Shown here: positions 7,600-15,832 of the stretch, in pieces | Position numbering within the stretch: the first letter of the stretch is position 1 | How the letters are laid out: each line of letters begins with the position of its first letter | DNA from: an uncultured Acetatifactor sp. | Lineage (GTDB): Bacteria; Bacillota; Clostridia; Lachnospirales; Lachnospiraceae | Length of the DNA stretch: 25,622 nt | Direction of reading: 5' to 3' | Assembly: GCA_910584435.1 (NCBI GenBank) | Contig: CAJUAP010000058.1 | Coordinates: 1 to 25,622 of the forward strand | The notes under the pieces: generated by a model | The model's input: the letters and a program-made list of their open reading frames with translations, nothing else | Databases searched by the model: none | Told to the model about the DNA's origin: nothing | Program-made: the position numbers and the translations under genes

Positions 7600-8630
7600 T
7601 TAATGCTCTAAAATCCTCGCTGTCCCGAATTGGATCAAAACACGAGTTATTATTTAGACAACTTATGAAATCATCCGTATCGGTTACTTCTGAATCGGTT
7701 TCATTTTTCACACCATATACATGATCAAATAAGGGTGAGGTAAAGCGGTAATGGGTTTCCCTGCTGTATTTTACCATTTCTCCGGCATGAAACCTTGCTT
7801 TTTGTAATTCTTCCATTGCCTGATCATAATGTTTCTGCCCGCATAACAAATATGCCTTGTTAAGAGCATTATATTGCAGGAGATTGTGATAATACTGATA
7901 ATTTTCATCTGGAAATAGAATTGGGAGCAGCTGTTCCATTGCTTCACAAGCCGCAAACGATTTGTTGCCATATTTTAAGTGGAACAGGAATCGGTTTAAG
8001 TATTTTTCAGCAGTCTTCTGACTATGGATTATTTTTTCTTCCCCGTCCAGGCATCGGCAAAGCGCATCGTCTCTTTCGGATTCATTTTCTATCCGCATTG
8101 CAAACGCCTTTGCATCGTTCCTTTTGTCAAGCATACAAAGGGGCAGGACGATACCGCAGAGCCCACGGTTATATATTAGAATCACTTGCGTTTTTCAAAA
8201 CAATGCGGTAATGTCTGACGGAGCTTTCAAGCAGGCGTTGGTGGTCTGCAGCGTCTGAATGGAGCAGAGCAATATAGTATTCTGCAGAAGCAAGCCATTC
8301 TGTATACTCCATATTTCCGGGATATTCTGCTGCTGCACGCAGGGCAAACTGATAACTTTTTTCTTTGTCATCATGTTTGTAATATCCGTGAAAAGCCTCA
8401 TCAAACTCTGCCTTTCTCAAATCCCTTTGATAGGTATCCAGTCCCAGCAGATGGTCTGTGGTAACTTCAAATTGGTTCGCAAGCGGCAGCAAAAGTGAGA
8501 TGTCCGGCATTGCCATATCTGTTTCCCAGCGGCTTACAGCCTGCGGTGATATTGACAACAGTTCGGCAAGGCTTTCCTGTGTCATATCTGCATTGCGGCG
8601 GAGTTCTTTTATTCTCTGTACAAATGTCAT
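7571..8630 (-). pseudogene. XRE-family HTH regulator with TPR-like C-terminus, frameshifted
   Basis: Two minus-strand frames appear to be one gene. The first (8630-8169) starts at ATG with AGGAGG nine bases upstream and encodes an XRE helix-turn-helix: MTFVQRIKELRR, then MTQESLAELLSISPQAVSRW. It ends abruptly after ASDSNI. The second frame (8185-7571) continues with YNRGLCGIVLPLCMLDKR and an alpha-helical, repeat-like region of about 200 residues, ending HHLPPGG. The two overlap at 8169-8185, around an AT-repeat tract, where gain or loss of bases would restore a roughly 355-residue protein, the usual size of such HTH/TPR-like regulators. It is either a pseudogene, a slippage switch or a sequencing error. 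The truncated first frame could still make a 153-residue DNA-binding protein. Confidence 0.75.
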
Positions 8631-8673
8631 ATAAGGTATCCTCCTGGGTTTGTAGTTCGACCGGCCTACGCTT

Positions 8674-8703
8674 ATATTACAAGAATTTTTCTCTTTTGTG
8701 CAA
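8674..8703 (-). promoter_or_regulatory. Putative promoter of the XRE regulator
   Basis: On the minus strand TTGCAC (8703-8698) and TAATAT (8679-8674) are separated by 18 bases, ending 43 bases before the XRE start codon. Both boxes are imperfect. Confidence 0.45.
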
Positions 8704-8788
8704 CTATCATAAATTGATAATTGGTAAATTTGAAATTGAGTTTGCTGCATATGGATTAAGAGGAGTTTTTCTATTTGGATAAATGTTG

Positions 8789-9661
8789 TTAATCCCAGAA
8801 GCATAACTGCCTGTTTACATCTTTTTCTTCAAAGCGGGACAGAAAATCAAATATCTGTTCGTTATTATGCAGAATTCCGTTCTGGCGGCATTTCTGATGG
8901 AACAGCTTCATCAGGGCTTCATTGCGGGGGCTTGCAATTATGTATTGATTTCCGTATGCATGTATGTATTTCTCCTTTAACCGGGGAAAGAAGCGGTCTA
9001 ACTGCTCATAGAAGTATTCCCTGCTGCCCTCCCGGAGGGTCAGGCCCATGCCGAAACAGATAATACCATGAACCTTTGCTTCAATGCACATGTCTAAAAT
9101 GCCGGAAATATTGTCCGGTGTATCGTTGATGAAAGGCAGAATCGGAGACAGCCATACAACCGTGGGGATTCCTGCGTCCCGTAATTGTTTCAGGACTTCA
9201 AAGCGTTTTGCGGTTGTGCTGACATTGGGTTCAAGTATTCTACATAAATCTTCATCGTAAGTAGTTAAGGTCATTTGCACAATGCATTTTGTCTTCTCGT
9301 TTATTTTCTGTAAGAGGTCAAAATCGCGCAGAATCCGGTCGGATTTGGTAATCACCGTGAATCCAAACCGGTATTTCTCTATCAGGGACAGAGCTTTTCT
9401 CACATTGCCAAGCTCCATTTCCAGAGGAATATAGGGATCTGTCATGGAACCTGTGCCTATCATAGTTTTCTCACGTTTGTGCCTTAGGGCATATTCCAGT
9501 AAATCAATGGCGTTTCTTTTCACTTCGATATCTTCAAAGGCGTGCTCCATGTGATAGCATTTGCTTCTGGAATCACAATAGATACAGCCGTGGGAACAGC
9601 CGCGGTATAAATTCAATCCGTTTTTTGACGATAAAATTCCTTTTGCTTCTACGTAGTGCAT
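8789..9661 (-). CDS. Radical SAM protein, SPL (spore photoproduct lyase-like) family
   Basis: The 290-residue protein begins MHYVEAKGILSSKNGLNLYRGC and carries the radical SAM cluster motif CxxxCxxC at C22, C26 and C29, in the context RGCSHGCIYCDSRS that marks the SPL/Rv2578c-like group. Such proteins bind a 4Fe-4S cluster and S-adenosylmethionine; apart from true photoproduct lyase, their substrates are mostly unknown. GTGSMTDPYIPLE (about 69-81) and FTVITKSDRI also fit. Its N-terminus and length match short SPL-like relatives rather than spore photoproduct lyase itself, which is about 340 residues. The start ATG has GAGGA about seven bases upstream. It lies about 200 bases after a small orphan gene on the same strand and might be co-transcribed with it. 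Confidence 0.88.
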   Translation of the reverse strand: MHYVEAKGILSSKNGLNLYRGCSHGCIYCDSRSKCYHMEHAFEDIEVKRNAIDLLEYALRHKREKTMIGTGSMTDPYIPLEMELGNVRKALSLIEKYRFGFTVITKSDRILRDFDLLQKINEKTKCIVQMTLTTYDEDLCRILEPNVSTTAKRFEVLKQLRDAGIPTVVWLSPILPFINDTPDNISGILDMCIEAKVHGIICFGMGLTLREGSREYFYEQLDRFFPRLKEKYIHAYGNQYIIASPRNEALMKLFHQKCRQNGILHNNEQIFDFLSRFEEKDVNRQLCFWD

Positions 9662-9684
9662 TGCTTATCCTCGCAGTCTGCGTT

Positions 9685-9857
9685 ATATGTCTTATGCAAA
9701 ATCATAATCTTCTATTCCCTATGATACTCATCAGGCTTGGTATTGAATTCACCATTACAGCGACCGCTGCCTGGGCAGAAGCCCCCTGTGGCTTAATTCC
9801 GGCTGTGGGGATATTCAGAAGTACGATGTCATCCAGGCGGCAGAACAGATTCGTTCC
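9685..9857 (-). pseudogene. Unassigned open-frame remnant
   Basis: Between the orphan gene and the radical SAM gene, a minus-strand frame of about 53 codons is open but has no proper start. It reads TNLFCRLDDIVLLNIPTAGI, then KPQGASAQAAVAVMVNSIPS, ending in TGA. The composition (short aliphatic runs, GASAQAAVAVMVNSIP) looks like part of a real enzyme rather than noise, but I cannot name the family. It may be the tail of a deleted gene, or chance. Confidence 0.25.
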
Positions 9858-9859
9858 TG

Positions 9860-10249
9860 TTATTTATAAAAGGCCACCGGCTGATATTCTTCCACATTCT
9901 GTACATGAGAAGATTGATAGAATTCATGAAAAATATCCCGGCACTGGTTCTCGGTACAGGGCTTTTCCACAAGCCTGGTATCGTTGCCTTCTTCGATACC
10001 AAGCTGTACAATGATTCCGTGTGTAAACTGGGCGGCTTGTACATATCGAATGTTATCACAGGCATTAGACACAGTCAGTACAACAAATTCATTATCATCT
10101 TCGAACATGTTCCAAAGACAATCTTCCACCATATCCCAGGATGGATTGTTTTTCTCTATTTCCTGAGTTCTGACAGTTCGGTTTTCATTGCAGATAAGCT
10201 TTCTAAAGGTAATATCAGTAGTTGTTTCCTGCTTTTCATTTTGCATCAT
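9860..10249 (-). CDS. Hypothetical protein, 129 residues
   Basis: The start ATG at 10249 has an excellent AAAAAGGAG site eight bases upstream (an adjacent ATG is also possible), so this is probably expressed. The product is acidic and soluble, with no signal peptide or membrane segment. It reads as one alpha/beta domain: a DDNEFVVLTVSNA strand region, IRYVQAAQF, GIIVQLGIEE, then a helical part with IFHEFYQSS, and a closing VEEYQPVAFYK. I do not recognise the family. The layout (short, strand-rich, aromatic C-terminus) is reminiscent of immunity-type or small housekeeping orphans, but no function can be claimed. The radical SAM gene follows on the same strand. Confidence 0.7.
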   Translation of the reverse strand: MMQNEKQETTTDITFRKLICNENRTVRTQEIEKNNPSWDMVEDCLWNMFEDDNEFVVLTVSNACDNIRYVQAAQFTHGIIVQLGIEEGNDTRLVEKPCTENQCRDIFHEFYQSSHVQNVEEYQPVAFYK

Positions 10250-10381
10250 AATAGCTCCTTTTTCATTGCTGTTCCTGCATCACAGAGCAGGGTGCCGTTT
10301 CCGCCATCACATGAATGAAATGCGATTGAGCAGATATCATTATCCAATCAATGGTATGTGTGCAGTTCCCGGCATTACACT

Positions 10382-10464
10382 TAAGAGATGTAACAGTTCA
10401 GGAAGCTCGTCCCACAAAGTCAAAATTGCGTTTCTGCGCAATTACGCAAGGGTTACATCTGTTA
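10382..10464. repeat. 83-bp element with 13-bp inverted ends and an internal hairpin
   Basis: The ends TAAGAGATGTAAC (10382-10394) and GTTACATCTGTTA (10452-10464) are inverted repeats matching at 12 of 13 positions. Inside, AATTGCG (10424-10430) and CGCAATT (10437-10443) form a perfect 7-bp hairpin; read on the minus strand it is followed by TTTGACTTT, so it may also end MATE transcription, 22 bases after that gene's stop. The minus-strand core at 10430-10411 belongs to a three-copy motif family also found near 15.75 and 22.92 kb. The form resembles a miniature inverted-repeat element, but no flanking target duplication was established. Confidence 0.6.
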
Positions 10465-10485
10465 AATTTCCATAAGGCAGGTTCA

Positions 10486-11865
10486 TCATAGCGCTTTTTT
10501 CTTCCACCTGCCCGCCTTATAGAAAATAAAGGTGATCAATGCGCCCAGCACCCAGGAGGACAACAGGGAAATCCACAGGCTCTCATAGCGGCCCTGGGGC
10601 AGTTCCGGTGTTCTGGTCAGATATGCCAGTCCATAGGCCAGGGGGACACGGACGGCCACAGTGGTAAGCATGGAGATCCACATAGGAGTTACAGTGTCAC
10701 CGGCGCCTCTCATGACGCCGGATAAACTCTGCGTGACAGCCATTGCTATGTATCCCACAGCCAGAATTTTCATCATATCCGCACTTAATTGCGCCAGTTC
10801 TGTGGTATTGGTGAAAATTCCCATCAGGATGGGGCCGAAGAGCAGAATCAGTCCCGTAATGGCTGCTGAAGTACCGGCGGCTATGAGTGTACCCTGTTTT
10901 GCCCCTTGCTTTACCCGGTCGAATTGTTTTGCGCCCACATTTTGTCCCGCGTACGTAGTCATGGCAGTGCCGAAGGAGAAATTCGGCATCATGGCAAAGC
11001 CGTCCACTCTCATGATAATGACATTGGCGGCAATGATCATTTCCCCGAAGCTGTTGGTCAGGGATTGTACCACCACCATGGCCAGGGAGAAGATAGCCTG
11101 TGTCAATCCGGAGGGCAGTCCTAAGCGGATCACTGTAAGTATATTTTCCTTATCCGGTTTCAGATATTGTAATTTCATATCGAAGAAATCCGTCATTTTC
11201 CGCAGTTTCAGTACACAGAGCGCGGCAGAGATGAATTGGGCGATTACCGTGGCCAGGGCTACACCTGCAACGCCCATATGGAATCCGGCAACGAACCACA
11301 CATCCAATATAATATTGATTACTGTGGCAATCAGCAGGTAAACCAATGCTGACAGAGAATCGCCAAGGCCCCGCAGGATACCACAGAGAATGTTATAATA
11401 AGCCAGTCCTGCAATTCCCCACAATAGAATCATTAAGTAGGAAGTACACCAGTCAAGAATGCTTTCCGGCGTATCCAATAATACCAATACCGGGCGGATG
11501 GCCAGGGAACCTAATACCATCAGCAGGACAGAAGCAGCGGCTGTCAATGTTATGGTGCTGCCGATGGTTTTGGACAGATTTTCCCTGTCACGGGAACCGT
11601 AATATTGGGAAACCATAATGCCTGCACCCATGGAAATGCCTACAAACAGCACTAACAACAGGTTGAAGATAGGGCTGGCGCTGCCCACTGCCGCAAGTGC
11701 ATTGTCGCCTACGTATTTTCCTACCACAATGCTGTCCACGGTATTGTATAATTGCTGGGCAATGTTGCCGATCAGCATGGGGACTGTAAAGAGAACAATT
11801 TTCTCCCAGGGGCGGCCCTGGGTCATATCTACCGGCCCGAACAGTTGTGTTATCTTCTCTAACAT
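10486..11865 (-). CDS. MATE family efflux transporter
   Basis: This 459-residue membrane protein has about 12 hydrophobic segments in two halves, with family marks: the N-terminal MTQGRPWEKIVLFTVPMLIGN, QQLYNTVDSIVVGKYVG, and in the second half GLPSGLTQAIFS, YAGQNVGAKQFDRVKQG and SGVMRGAGDTVTPM. MATE proteins export drugs or metabolites using a Na+ or H+ gradient; the substrate is not predictable. Length is normal. The start ATG has AGAGGTG upstream and a good promoter further up. The end is within 25 bases of an inverted-repeat element that could act as terminator. It is a single-gene unit diverging from the LRR gene. Confidence 0.95.
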   Translation of the reverse strand: MLEKITQLFGPVDMTQGRPWEKIVLFTVPMLIGNIAQQLYNTVDSIVVGKYVGDNALAAVGSASPIFNLLLVLFVGISMGAGIMVSQYYGSRDRENLSKTIGSTITLTAAASVLLMVLGSLAIRPVLVLLDTPESILDWCTSYLMILLWGIAGLAYYNILCGILRGLGDSLSALVYLLIATVINIILDVWFVAGFHMGVAGVALATVIAQFISAALCVLKLRKMTDFFDMKLQYLKPDKENILTVIRLGLPSGLTQAIFSLAMVVVQSLTNSFGEMIIAANVIIMRVDGFAMMPNFSFGTAMTTYAGQNVGAKQFDRVKQGAKQGTLIAAGTSAAITGLILLFGPILMGIFTNTTELAQLSADMMKILAVGYIAMAVTQSLSGVMRGAGDTVTPMWISMLTTVAVRVPLAYGLAYLTRTPELPQGRYESLWISLLSSWVLGALITFIFYKAGRWKKKAL

Positions 11866-11894
11866 ATACGCACCTCTTTTTGATTAATATACCC

Positions 11895-11923
11895 ATTGTA
11901 GAGGATTTGAACGAATTATGCAA
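11895..11923 (-). promoter_or_regulatory. Sigma-A promoter of the MATE gene
   Basis: On the minus strand TTGCAT (11923-11918) and TACAAT (11900-11895) are spaced by 17 bases, about 30 bases upstream of the MATE start codon. Spacing is ideal and each box differs from consensus by one base. Confidence 0.7.
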
Positions 11924-12125
11924 GCACTTGTTGTTATGTTACAATAAGACCTATGCAAGGAATGAAACATCTGTAAGGGAATGCCCTGTTTATATAAGAC
12001 CGCCGATTGGTATTCTTCCGCATCCTGGTGGTAACATAGGTGGCTGTACATTCCGGTTCTGCAATAGAAAGCAGGATTTCTATTGTCAAGTCATATGATG
12101 GCGAGGATGAACTGTAACTAAATTC
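11924..12125. other. Intergenic between MATE and LRR genes
   Basis: This divergent gap (11866-12247 in full) holds two promoters and one copy of a dispersed hairpin element (12062-12117). The stretch 11924-12061 contains no gene that I can support. Confidence 0.5.
12062..12117. repeat. Dispersed hairpin element, copy 1
   Basis: CAATAGAAA (12062-12070) and TTTCTATTG (12077-12085) form a perfect 9-bp stem with loop GCAGGA. It is followed by CAAGTCATATGA, a TGGC block and GAACTGTAAC. Copy 2 at 15833-15890 matches nearly base for base in the stem and the following 12 bases, and more loosely after. Similarity may continue upstream (TACATTC...GGT). The copy ends eight bases before the -35 box of the LRR gene. 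Confidence 0.75.
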
Positions 12126-12154
12126 TTGAAATGAGCAGTGTTTAGGTATATAAT
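12126..12154 (+). promoter_or_regulatory. Sigma-A promoter of the LRR gene
   Basis: TTGAAA (12126-12131) and a perfect TATAAT (12149-12154) are 17 bases apart. The leader to the start codon is about 85 bases and contains the near-palindrome TATCGGCAGTGCTGATA just downstream of the -10 box, a possible operator. Confidence 0.75.
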
Positions 12155-12247
12155 TGTCTGTATCGGCAGTGCTGATATGACGGGAAGTGATAGAAAATTT
12201 AAGCTCACACTGAAAAACGCCGAATATGCGGCAGAATGAGAGGGAAT

Positions 12248-14395
12248 ATGGAGAACGAAATACAAAAATGTCCTATGTGCGGCACGAAATTGAAAATGAT
12301 AAACGGCCGGATGACCTGTAAGAGCTGTGGTTATTATGTTAGAAATAAACAGGAGGAAGAGGCACAGCAATGGAATGGGGAATATCAGAACAATTACCCG
12401 TACCAGTCCGGAAATAATAACCAGACAGGAAATGCGAATCGCAATGTTAATGTAAACCAGTCAAATAATACAAATCAGGCAAATAATACCAACCAGGCAA
12501 ATCAAGCTTACCAGCCTGGCAGCAGACCCCAGCCCGGCAATCCATATCAGACGAATCATATGTATCAGTCCGGCAATGGTTATCAATCCGGCAGCTCACA
12601 GGCTCCCGCACCGAAGAAAAGTTCCGGCACTGTGATTGCGGCTGCAATTATTATCAGTGCTGCGGTGTGTATTCTTCTGGGTATACTGCTGGTGAATCTG
12701 TTCAGCCATACGGCCGATATTATCAATGGAAGCATGCATGCAGAACAACCGGAGAGCAGCTCATCCTCCGGCGCCCTGCCGGATTATACTGTGGGTTCCA
12801 TGGAAAATGAGGCATCTTCCATGGAAAATGAGGCATCTTCCGGCGGAAGTGAGGTATCATCTCAGGAAAGCGCATCTTCCTCATCGGAGACATCTGCAAC
12901 AGGGAGAAGACGGGTTCCTCAGTCAGGCTTTTTTATTCAAGTGGCGGAAGCAATCTGGGGAAAGGGATTCCGGAGCATTACGGCAGAGGAATATGCCAGC
13001 CTTACCGCACTTAAGATTGATACGGATGAGAAGACAATTTCCTACCAGCTGAATTATGGCGAAACACAATTGCTGACATTTCAGAGTTATACGGATAAAA
13101 AGCTGTCTGACCTGGCATCCTTTCCCGGATTGGAGTTCCTTTCCATTGATGATGATTTTGACCGGGGGGATTTGGATGGTCTGAACAACCTCTATGCGGT
13201 CTATGCAGAGAACAGTATAACAGAGATTGCCGAAATTGTTCCTGCACCGGAGAATATTCTGGAGCTGGGTGTGAAATCCACATTTTTTGAGAAGTCCCTG
13301 GAAGGGCTGGAGGCATTTCCCAATCTGGAGTATCTGTCTGTGGATTATGATGATCTGGAAGATATCTCTATTCTGACGCAGTTTCCTAATCTGCGCGGAT
13401 TGACATTGGATGATTGTGATGACTTGACGGATTACAGTCCTTTGATGGCGCTGCCGGATCTGGAAGTGCTGGGAATCGCATCTTCACAGCTGAAATCCAT
13501 TGATTTTATCAAGTCAATGCCGAACCTGACATATCTGCGTATTGAAGACAGCAAGATTACCAGTATTGACGCATTGGCGAGCTGCCCGAATCTGACAGGC
13601 TTATATCTGACAGATAATTATAGTATTGTAAATGACGATTATTCGGTTGTAGCAGAACTGGAAATGCTGGAGGATTTGGAGATTTCGCTTGGCCATTTGT
13701 TTGATTTGCCGTCTCTGGAAAAGCTGACAAGGCTGCAGCAGCTTTCCCTGAAAAATGTGGATAATCCTGAGCCGTTGAGAGGTGCGGTGAATGTTGCATA
13801 TCTGTATCTGGATGATATTTCCTGGTGGGATCTGGATGTGCTGGCTTCCATGGAGAATCTTGTGTCGTTGACAATGACAGACTGCCATTTGGATACGCTT
13901 GCCCCTCTGACAAAGTTTTCCAATCTCCAAGTGCTTGATTTGGAAGGAACGAATGTATACGGCAATGTGGAAGAGATATTCGGTATACCAAGCCTGTACT
14001 ATTTGAGCCTGGCTGACTGCAAGGTGGGAATAGATTTTGACAATCTTCCTGTGAACGGAACGCTGCAGATTCTGGATCTCAGTGATATGGAGATTATGGA
14101 AGATCCTGCTTTTACCAGCCAGAATACAACGAAGGTAAAACTGTCGTCACACTATGAGCTGTTTGACAGTTTTCCTAATGTGACGAAGCTTTACCTACAG
14201 TCTCTGCAGCTCGACAGCATAGAATTTGTGGAAGGCATGCTTGGGCTGCAGTACCTGGATATTACGGACAATAATGTTACCAGCCTGAAACCGTTGGAGT
14301 CATTGGCATTTTTCCAGACTGTGCGCTGCGGTAAGAATACCATTTTAGAGAATGTATCGCCGGACAGCAGAATTACAGTGATTACATCTGACTGA
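12248..14395 (+). CDS. Membrane-anchored zinc-ribbon and leucine-rich-repeat protein
   Basis: The 715-residue protein has a zinc ribbon at its N-terminus (CPMCG at C8/C11 and CKSCG at C24/C27), an Asn/Gln/Pro/Tyr-rich linker of about 80 residues, one membrane segment (VIAAAIIISAAVCILLGILL, about residues 130-150), a Ser/Glu-rich spacer with a 7-residue duplication (SMENEAS), and then about 470 residues of leucine-rich repeats of internalin type (for example FPNLRGLTLDDC, MPNLTYLRIEDSKITSID). The ribbon should be inside the cell and the LRR part outside, suggesting ligand or surface binding; ligand unknown. I prefer ATG 12248 (GAGAGGG just upstream) over ATG 12236. It has its own promoter. There is no LPXTG or other wall anchor. 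Confidence 0.85.
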   Translation: MENEIQKCPMCGTKLKMINGRMTCKSCGYYVRNKQEEEAQQWNGEYQNNYPYQSGNNNQTGNANRNVNVNQSNNTNQANNTNQANQAYQPGSRPQPGNPYQTNHMYQSGNGYQSGSSQAPAPKKSSGTVIAAAIIISAAVCILLGILLVNLFSHTADIINGSMHAEQPESSSSSGALPDYTVGSMENEASSMENEASSGGSEVSSQESASSSSETSATGRRRVPQSGFFIQVAEAIWGKGFRSITAEEYASLTALKIDTDEKTISYQLNYGETQLLTFQSYTDKKLSDLASFPGLEFLSIDDDFDRGDLDGLNNLYAVYAENSITEIAEIVPAPENILELGVKSTFFEKSLEGLEAFPNLEYLSVDYDDLEDISILTQFPNLRGLTLDDCDDLTDYSPLMALPDLEVLGIASSQLKSIDFIKSMPNLTYLRIEDSKITSIDALASCPNLTGLYLTDNYSIVNDDYSVVAELEMLEDLEISLGHLFDLPSLEKLTRLQQLSLKNVDNPEPLRGAVNVAYLYLDDISWWDLDVLASMENLVSLTMTDCHLDTLAPLTKFSNLQVLDLEGTNVYGNVEEIFGIPSLYYLSLADCKVGIDFDNLPVNGTLQILDLSDMEIMEDPAFTSQNTTKVKLSSHYELFDSFPNVTKLYLQSLQLDSIEFVEGMLGLQYLDITDNNVTSLKPLESLAFFQTVRCGKNTILENVSPDSRITVITSD
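12796..12837 (+). repeat. 21-bp tandem duplication in the LRR gene
   Basis: Two identical adjacent 21-bp units (12796-12816 and 12817-12837) encode the repeated SMENEAS peptide in the spacer following the membrane segment. The lack of any difference suggests a recent duplication. Confidence 0.85.
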
Positions 14396-14728
14396 TTATA
14401 ATAAACCCTCATGCACCCGGCAGAACCGCCAGGCATGAAAGTCTGAGGGGGCATTGTGAAAGCTCCCAACCGGCCTTGCGGAATCCGCGCAGTCCGAATA
14501 AGCTCCCTTGCGGGCTGATGCCGTATTTTATGGCATGCGGGGCAGCAGTGCGCCAAAACCGCAAGGACATCAGGCCGGGTGTGAATCATAAGCAGGGGAG
14601 TTTATCTGAGCTGTTTTGACAGACAGGAATCTGAATGTGTGTCATAAATGGAAACCGGAAAGCCTGATTACACAGCATGGAAAGCTGTTGTTCAGGCTTC
14701 CGGCATTTATGTATCTGTGGAAAATGCG
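14396..14728. other. Structured intergenic region, LRR to hemerythrin (convergent)
   Basis: No gene is supported in these 333 bases between convergent genes. They are rich in short stems: CCCTCA (14406-14411) with TGAGGG (14444-14449), which may terminate the LRR transcript; GGGGGC with GCTCCC just after; GCGG/CCGC near 14480; and ATGCC/GGCAT near 14519-14537. This could be a bidirectional terminator, a degraded repeat element or a structured RNA. No match to a known RNA class was recognised. Confidence 0.4.
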
Positions 14729-15553
14729 TCAGGAGATGGCGGTTATCTTCTTGTCCACATATAAGATGTGATTGATGAGCCATCCTAACAGGAATTCCAG
14801 GAGCTTCTGAAGAGCTTCCTGAGGGTTATTTTCAATTTCGTTATAGTCTATATTTTCCAGTTTGTCAATAAATGCTGCATGAGCCCGTTTCTGCGCATCG
14901 ATGCCATCGTAGTGAATACTTTCCATATACTCTTCTTCATCCCGGAAATGTTCAATGGTATAATCTTTTAATTCATTTAGTATTCCCACAATTCTGTCAT
15001 AACCCGATACCGCGTCATATGTTTTTACCAGCCGGTTTGCCCGGTCAACGATACTGAAGAGTTCCCTGTGTTCTCCGTCAATTAAGTCGATGCCGACCAG
15101 ATATTCGTCCGTAAATTCACAGGGATTTTCCTTTATCATCCACTCTTCCAGCGGAGGAAGCCTGCCGATCATAATATCGCTGCCCAGGATATGGCTGTAG
15201 AGCCATTTTGCCAGGAACAGAACCAAGTCTGACAGAACCTGCTGCTGGTTCTGAAGGTCATCAATATTGATGAGGTCGAATGCGAGAATCTTCTCCCGGA
15301 AAAAGGTATGCTGTGCTCTCTGCAGTATCAGCTCGGGGTCTCGAATCTGCGCCATATATGCCTCTTCATGGGCAAAATGCAGTTCGGCGTAATTGTCAAG
15401 TTCCGAAATGATATCTTTCAATTGCTGATAGTAATCGCTATGGTAGTCTGTAGTTACGAGAACATAGGCTTTATTCAATATATCAAAGAGATGCCTGTGT
15501 TCATCATCGATCATTTCTATTCCTATTTTGCAGTCATCTGTAAATTCAAACAC
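14729..15553 (-). CDS. Tandem-domain bacteriohemerythrin
   Basis: The 274-residue protein is two hemerythrin domains in a row, each normally a protein of about 135 residues. Domain 1 ligands are H19, H59, E63, H82, H121 and D126; domain 2 has H162, H202, E206, H225, H262 and D267. Both keep the full set for a di-iron site that binds O2 reversibly or senses it. In an anaerobe the likely role is oxygen scavenging, delivery or sensing; no signalling domain is attached. The start is GTG 15553 (MFEFTDDCKIGIEMID), with AAAGGA about ten bases upstream; a nearby ATG is out of frame. It lies alone on the minus strand, facing the LRR gene. Confidence 0.92.
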   Translation of the reverse strand: MFEFTDDCKIGIEMIDDEHRHLFDILNKAYVLVTTDYHSDYYQQLKDIISELDNYAELHFAHEEAYMAQIRDPELILQRAQHTFFREKILAFDLINIDDLQNQQQVLSDLVLFLAKWLYSHILGSDIMIGRLPPLEEWMIKENPCEFTDEYLVGIDLIDGEHRELFSIVDRANRLVKTYDAVSGYDRIVGILNELKDYTIEHFRDEEEYMESIHYDGIDAQKRAHAAFIDKLENIDYNEIENNPQEALQKLLEFLLGWLINHILYVDKKITAIS

Positions 15554-15832
15554 TGGAAATCCATCCTTTCTGACTTGTTATTATCTGATAATTATATTAT
15601 AACTGCGAAACACAGCCAGGTCAATCATAATCCCGGGACAGCTGTGTGCGAAACCGCCGTTTTTGCGATTTCTGTGTGTCTGCTACTGTGAACGGAGTGA
15701 ACAGTAACGGCCTGCAAATTACGGTTCACTCATCGGCCCGGCGCAATTTTGACGTTGCGGCGGACGCCCGACATGAAATCAGTCGCCAGCAAAGACTTGG
15801 CATAATTGGTGAAAATATACATTCTGGTCATA
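15554..15832. other. Intergenic, hemerythrin to argF, with repeat motifs
   Basis: No gene is supported. It contains TACTGT/ACAGTA inverted repeats (15684-15689, 15701-15706) and one copy of the three-copy motif CGCAATTTTGAC...TTGCGGC at 15742-15761, followed at 15833 by the hairpin element. The whole 15684-15890 may be one composite repeat. Confidence 0.45.
15742..15761 (+). repeat. Dispersed motif, copy 2 (CGCAATTTTGAC..TTGCGGC)
   Basis: This 20-bp core also occurs at 10430-10411 on the minus strand and at 22914-22933, with three to five differences between copies. Similarity continues downstream in the other two copies (GAGC...CTGAACTG). Confidence 0.5.

Noticed and set aside
9625..10318. 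Plus-strand open frames opposite the radical SAM and orphan genes
   Set aside because: No ribosome sites and no protein character; the minus-strand genes explain the region better.
14418..14428. Self-target of spacer 25 (shared CGGCAGAACC)
   Set aside because: Only 10 bases match, which is expected by chance.
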